Assembly (NCBI GenBank): GCA_900321535.1
Contig: ONWJ01000125.1
Location: 1-8,597 of the forward strand
DNA: 8,597 nt
Direction of reading: 5' to 3'
DNA from: an uncultured Erysipelotrichaceae bacterium
GTDB taxonomy: Bacteria > Bacillota_I > Bacilli_A > RFN20 > CAG-826
Shown: in pieces, positions 5,564-8,597 of the stretch
How positions within the stretch are numbered: the first letter of the stretch is position 1
How the letters are laid out: each line of letters begins with the position of its first letter
Program-made: the position numbers and the translations under genes
Notes under the pieces: generated by a model
What the model was told of the DNA's origin: nothing
Seen by the model: the letters and a program-made list of their open reading frames with translations, nothing else
The model's database searches: none

Positions 5564-8403
5564 AAAAGAACCCTTATCGCACCTTTATCTTGGTGGCGGC
5601 TTGGATCACTGGCATCGCTGCATTTGTTGCCGTAAATGGCCTTTGCACGTCCTTATTCATCCCTGATATCAAAGAGATCATGCTTTATGTTGGTATTTCT
5701 GGTTCAGGACTCGCCTTCTTAGGCTTTGTTGCTTTGATCATTGCAATCTCTGTTTCTTATCGAGCTAAAAATAGAGAAGAGAACGACCTTTACCGTGACC
5801 TTCACCTAGTCGCTTCTGGAGAGAGAAAACTCATCCAAGAGCAAGGTGTCTTCTACAAACGCATCCGTCATGAAGTCAATAAAGCGCATCTTTCCAAAGA
5901 CCAAGAACTTCCTTATGGAGTTTATGAGGAAGATCAATTTGATGATGTGGTGCTAAACACCTTGAAAGAGAAAATCACATCGTTAGCAGGACTTGTCTAT
6001 TTTGAGCTTGTCGCACCTCTTCCCATCAAAACCAAAGGCCCAGTGGAAGCGTTGCTTACCATGGCAAAAGGCCACTTCGGAGAGCAGGCCTATTATGGAA
6101 AACGTGATAACGGTATCGCTGTTTTCGTTCCTTACCTCGGCTCGCAAGAGGAAATGATGGGGAAGGCCCGTAAAGTAGTGCAGTTATATTCTTATTCCGA
6201 AGAAGAGAACCATATTAATGTCAAAGCTGGCATCGCCTTCTATCCTGAACTGAGCCCTCGTAACATGACAAGCGCAGCCTTGAAGGCAACGATTGTCGCT
6301 TCTCCGATGGAACAATCAAAAGGCGAAACCGAAGTTCCTTTGGTGGGCTATAAAGCCGCGGAAAGCGTATCGATTATCTTGGCGGGTAAGTTGCTGAATA
6401 GCAAATTAGCCAAACCCATTACCCGAGCAGAAGCGTCCAAAGCATTCAAGGAATTTAGCGATGTCGCGATGTCTTCTTTAGGCGTCGATGTCATTGATGT
6501 CTTCTCCTTCGACGAAGCCCGTGGCGGTTTCTTGATCGAAGAAGAAGCCTCAAAAGGAGAAGCCTCTGGATTTGCTTCTTTGATGAAAGACGGCCTTGTT
6601 CCAGAAGGCACATTAGGACCGATCTATGAATGGTCGATTCGCGAAAAAGGAGCGGTTTCTGCGGCGAAAACCGTATATTTGCCGGAATCCATGAAGGCTC
6701 GACTTGAAAATCTAGGCATGCATTCTGTGGCTGCGATGGCGATTGAAATCGACCATCATCGCGTTGGATTACTGTTGCTAGGCTCTGCGAACAATGACCT
6801 TGTTCTGAACTATGATGTACAACGCTACTTCTCATTCGCAGAACGTTATCTCTATGCGTTGACCGCAATCAAATCCTCCAGTATTCGCAACGCCCGTATC
6901 GATGCGATGCTCGGTAGCTTTGAGCATTATGCTTATGCGATTCAAAGTGATTCCTATTCTTTGTCCTATATTTCGCCGAATCTTTCTAGAGCTATCCCGA
7001 ACGCCAAAGTCGGTATGCCTTGCTATGAAGCGTTGTTCGGATTGAAGAAGCCATGCAAAGATTGCCCGTTGTTCCGCGTTGGCGTAGAGAAAGTCATGCC
7101 GACCCTTTCTAGCGGTGTCTTCGCTTTCCGCGCTCTTCCTGGTGAAAACGAAACCGTCATGGTGCTCTCTCCGCATCAAGCCGACTTCACTTCCTCTCGC
7201 TTAGATGAACTTACGGGATTGCTTTCTGATGCGTCTCTTCACGAAGACCTACAAAACGAGATTCTTTTGAAAGAGAATCAAGGCCAGGTCCTTGGATTCC
7301 GTATCCGCAACGCCGATTCGCTTCGCGGCGGTCTTCGTCTATCATCGACCGATGAAATCATCAAACTTGCTTCGCAGGCATTGATTTCCGCCCGCTTAGC
7401 AAGAGGCGTCTACCGCAATGGCGATGATGGCTTTGCTTATCTGCTTCCATTTGCAAGCAAGAAAGAAGCCATCGATTTAGCCGAGAACGTCTCAAAGGTT
7501 CTTACCGCGAGAATTCCATTCCGCGATAAGCACATTGAACTCTATTTGGACTTCGTTCTTGTCTCCTATCCTCTTGAAGCCTTTGATACCTTCACTTTGG
7601 ATTCTCTCTTCCGCGTGCTTTATGGCAAAGCCAACGCAAGCAGCAGGGGCAAACTATTCGAGGTGAACCATCCAGAAGGCCGCATGGTCGACCATAACTA
7701 CTACGCCAAAGTCAAACTCGAAGAAGCTTTACGCGCAGGTGTGCTGCCGGTGGAATACAAAGCGGTTGAAGAGCTTGCAGGCAATCGTATCGCTTATCTT
7801 GAGGCAGTCTCTGCCTTGCGTGACGAAGATGATCAAATCATCGAAGAAGAACGCGTCGTCGATATGGCTGAATCCATTGAAAAAGGCAGCGAAATGCGCG
7901 TTGCGATGGTACGCAATATCGTGAAATACCTTGCAAAAGCCCCTCAAAATGGTCCTCGCGGTGTGATTCTAAGAATCCATAAGAGCTGCTTCAAACACGA
8001 GTTCTTAAAGCAGGTGGATGAACTATTTGCCCGCGATAAATTGGACCGCAAGTGTCTGATCTTCCAGGTCGAAGAAGAAGACGCTAAGGAAGAAGCGTTC
8101 CATGAATTCGCAAGCCAATGCAAGCGCCTTGGTTATCGCCTTGGTTTAGGATCATATAAAGCCGACCTTAACGTCGATCAACTGAAGGGCTACTTATATG
8201 TCAATGTCCCAGCTCCGTATGCTTATGGGGCGAAGAAGGAAGCGTATCTTGCTGGTCTCTCTAGCGTTCGCGAGCTTGGCTTGAATGTCGTCGTAAGCGA
8301 TGTCACGTCCAAAGAAGCGCGACATTATCTTGCTTCGTTATCCTTCCATTATGGAGTGATGAAAGATGCGAAGCGGATTCCTGCTTCTGAATTGATCCAA
8401 TAA
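5560..8403 (+). CDS. Large membrane sensor: GGDEF-like, GAF-like, Cys-PAS, GGDEF-like, EAL-like domains, all cyclase/phosphodiesterase motifs degenerate
   Basis: This 947-residue protein has two TM helices (about 8-30 and 41-66). A first GGDEF-like fold (about 140-255) has its signature replaced by R182-D-N-G-I186 but keeps the following AVFVP strand and a KAGIAFYP strand. A GAF-like region spans about 290-440. A PAS-like domain (about 448-545) contains CYEALFG at 488-494 and PCKDCP at 498-503, with cysteines 488, 499 and 502. A second GGDEF begins with LDELTGLL (548-555), and its signature is G621-D-D-G-F625, so the catalytic Glu is Gly. The EAL domain (about 710-945) reads E748-A-V, the conserved Asn is R805, LExTE is F835-Q-V-E-E, DDFG is G864-S-Y-K, and KID is Y880-V-N. 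No c-di-GMP turnover is expected. The role is probably sensing and signal relay at the membrane. The ATG at 5560 overlaps the previous stop and has AAGGAGG nine bases upstream. The same frame is open back to an ATG at 5371, but that stretch lies within the preceding gene. Substitutions are from manual alignment. Confidence 0.85.
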   Translation: MKKNPYRTFILVAAWITGIAAFVAVNGLCTSLFIPDIKEIMLYVGISGSGLAFLGFVALIIAISVSYRAKNREENDLYRDLHLVASGERKLIQEQGVFYKRIRHEVNKAHLSKDQELPYGVYEEDQFDDVVLNTLKEKITSLAGLVYFELVAPLPIKTKGPVEALLTMAKGHFGEQAYYGKRDNGIAVFVPYLGSQEEMMGKARKVVQLYSYSEEENHINVKAGIAFYPELSPRNMTSAALKATIVASPMEQSKGETEVPLVGYKAAESVSIILAGKLLNSKLAKPITRAEASKAFKEFSDVAMSSLGVDVIDVFSFDEARGGFLIEEEASKGEASGFASLMKDGLVPEGTLGPIYEWSIREKGAVSAAKTVYLPESMKARLENLGMHSVAAMAIEIDHHRVGLLLLGSANNDLVLNYDVQRYFSFAERYLYALTAIKSSSIRNARIDAMLGSFEHYAYAIQSDSYSLSYISPNLSRAIPNAKVGMPCYEALFGLKKPCKDCPLFRVGVEKVMPTLSSGVFAFRALPGENETVMVLSPHQADFTSSRLDELTGLLSDASLHEDLQNEILLKENQGQVLGFRIRNADSLRGGLRLSSTDEIIKLASQALISARLARGVYRNGDDGFAYLLPFASKKEAIDLAENVSKVLTARIPFRDKHIELYLDFVLVSYPLEAFDTFTLDSLFRVLYGKANASSRGKLFEVNHPEGRMVDHNYYAKVKLEEALRAGVLPVEYKAVEELAGNRIAYLEAVSALRDEDDQIIEEERVVDMAESIEKGSEMRVAMVRNIVKYLAKAPQNGPRGVILRIHKSCFKHEFLKQVDELFARDKLDRKCLIFQVEEEDAKEEAFHEFASQCKRLGYRLGLGSYKADLNVDQLKGYLYVNVPAPYAYGAKKEAYLAGLSSVRELGLNVVVSDVTSKEARHYLASLSFHYGVMKDAKRIPASELIQ

Positions 8404-8415
8404 TTCTTACTTCTT

Positions 8416-8445
8416 AAGCCAGGCTCGTTCCTGGCTTTTCTTTTT
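8416..8445 (+). terminator. Rho-independent terminator of the operon
   Basis: AAGCCAGG (8416-8423) pairs perfectly with CCTGGCTT (8430-8437) around a six-base CTCGTT loop, and a T-rich tail, interrupted by one C, runs to 8445. It begins 12 bases after the TAA of the large sensor gene. The opposite strand lacks a T-run after the hairpin, so it acts in one direction. Confidence 0.93.
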
Positions 8446-8473
8446 AAAGAAACCATCAAACTTTTAACGCGGA

Positions 8474-8482
8474 TGCTATAAT
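8474..8482 (+). promoter_or_regulatory. Extended -10 promoter of the lipoprotein gene
   Basis: TGCTATAAT matches the extended -10 (TGn followed by a consensus TATAAT at 8477-8482). No good -35 is visible: ATCAAA at 8455-8460 with a 16-base spacer is the closest, and the extended -10 may compensate. Counting from the hexamer, +1 falls at 8489-8490, that is, at the start codon. Confidence 0.8.
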
Positions 8483-8489
8483 TTGAACC

Positions 8490-8597
8490 ATGAAAAAATC
8501 TTTTCTTGCCACATTATCCTTAACCGCATTACTAGCTTCCTGCACCGTTGATGTTTCAAAGACCTCTAGCAATGGAGAAAAAAGCAATCAGAGTTCA
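8490..8597 (+). CDS. Lipoprotein, N-terminal part only (3'-truncated by the window edge)
   Basis: Thirty-six codons are visible. The N-terminus has K2 and K3, a hydrophobic stretch from residue 4 to 17 and a lipobox L15-A-S-C18, so prolipoprotein transfer and type II signal peptidase cleavage before C18 are expected. After the cysteine comes a polar Ser/Thr/Asn/Lys linker, as is common in surface lipoproteins of Firmicutes. The functional domain lies outside the window, so substrate or role cannot be given. No Shine-Dalgarno precedes the ATG and the -10 box ends only seven bases before it, pointing to a leaderless mRNA. It lies beyond the operon terminator and is probably a separate transcription unit. 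Confidence 0.85.
   Translation, partial: MKKSFLATLSLTALLASCTVDVSKTSSNGEKSNQSS

Noticed and set aside
3504..8403. Active diguanylate cyclase / c-di-GMP phosphodiesterase annotation
   Set aside because: The GGDEF and EAL signature residues are replaced in both proteins; only the fold pattern remains.
1..8597. CRISPR arrays, tRNA or rRNA genes, insertion sequences, attachment sites
   Set aside because: No direct repeat arrays, cloverleaf sequences, transposase or integrase motifs, or terminal inverted repeats were seen; the window is almost entirely coding.

Overview
The window holds one long plus-strand operon of six genes, cut off at its left end, then a terminator and the first 36 codons of a lipoprotein gene. 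Base composition is roughly half G+C. TGA is used as a stop (three of the six operon genes) and tryptophan is TGG, so the standard bacterial code applies. AAGGAGG ribosome binding sites, a His-type (SipW-like) signal peptidase and a short Lys-Lys lipoprotein signal suggest a Firmicute, perhaps an uncultured lineage of Bacilli near the Erysipelotrichia or Mycoplasmatota that has kept the standard code. That placement is inference and is weak.

Layout: (1) bases 1-1185, C-terminal 394 residues of an McrB-like AAA+ ATPase; (2) 1192-2643, a partner protein resembling the DUF2357 proteins found beside McrB-like ATPases, ending in a long charged coiled coil with no visible nuclease motif; (3) 2647-3507, an S26 signal peptidase of the Ser/His (SipW/ER) type with a long charged cytosolic tail; (4) 3504-4841, a two-TM protein with degenerate GGDEF- and EAL-like domains; (5) 4838-5563, a protein with the fold signature of MTA/SAH nucleosidase but without its catalytic residues; (6) 5560-8403, a large two-TM protein with degenerate GGDEF, GAF-like, Cys-containing PAS-like, degenerate GGDEF and degenerate EAL regions. 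Genes 1-3 are 3-6 bp apart. Genes 3/4, 4/5 and 5/6 each overlap by the four bases ATGA. There is no gap large enough for an internal promoter, so the six genes are almost certainly one transcription unit whose promoter lies upstream of the window. A perfect 8-bp hairpin with a T-rich tail at 8416-8445 ends it.

The most interesting point is the last three operon genes. All three carry recognisable enzyme folds of nucleotide metabolism (c-di-GMP synthesis and breakdown, MTA/SAH cleavage), and in all three the catalytic residues are substituted. The AAA+ ATPase and the peptidase of the same operon keep theirs. One reading is a membrane-associated machine with an ATP-driven motor, a processing peptidase and three non-catalytic sensor or scaffold proteins. 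Its function is unknown to me. The downstream lipoprotein has its own extended -10 promoter placed so that the mRNA would start at the ATG, a likely leaderless transcript.
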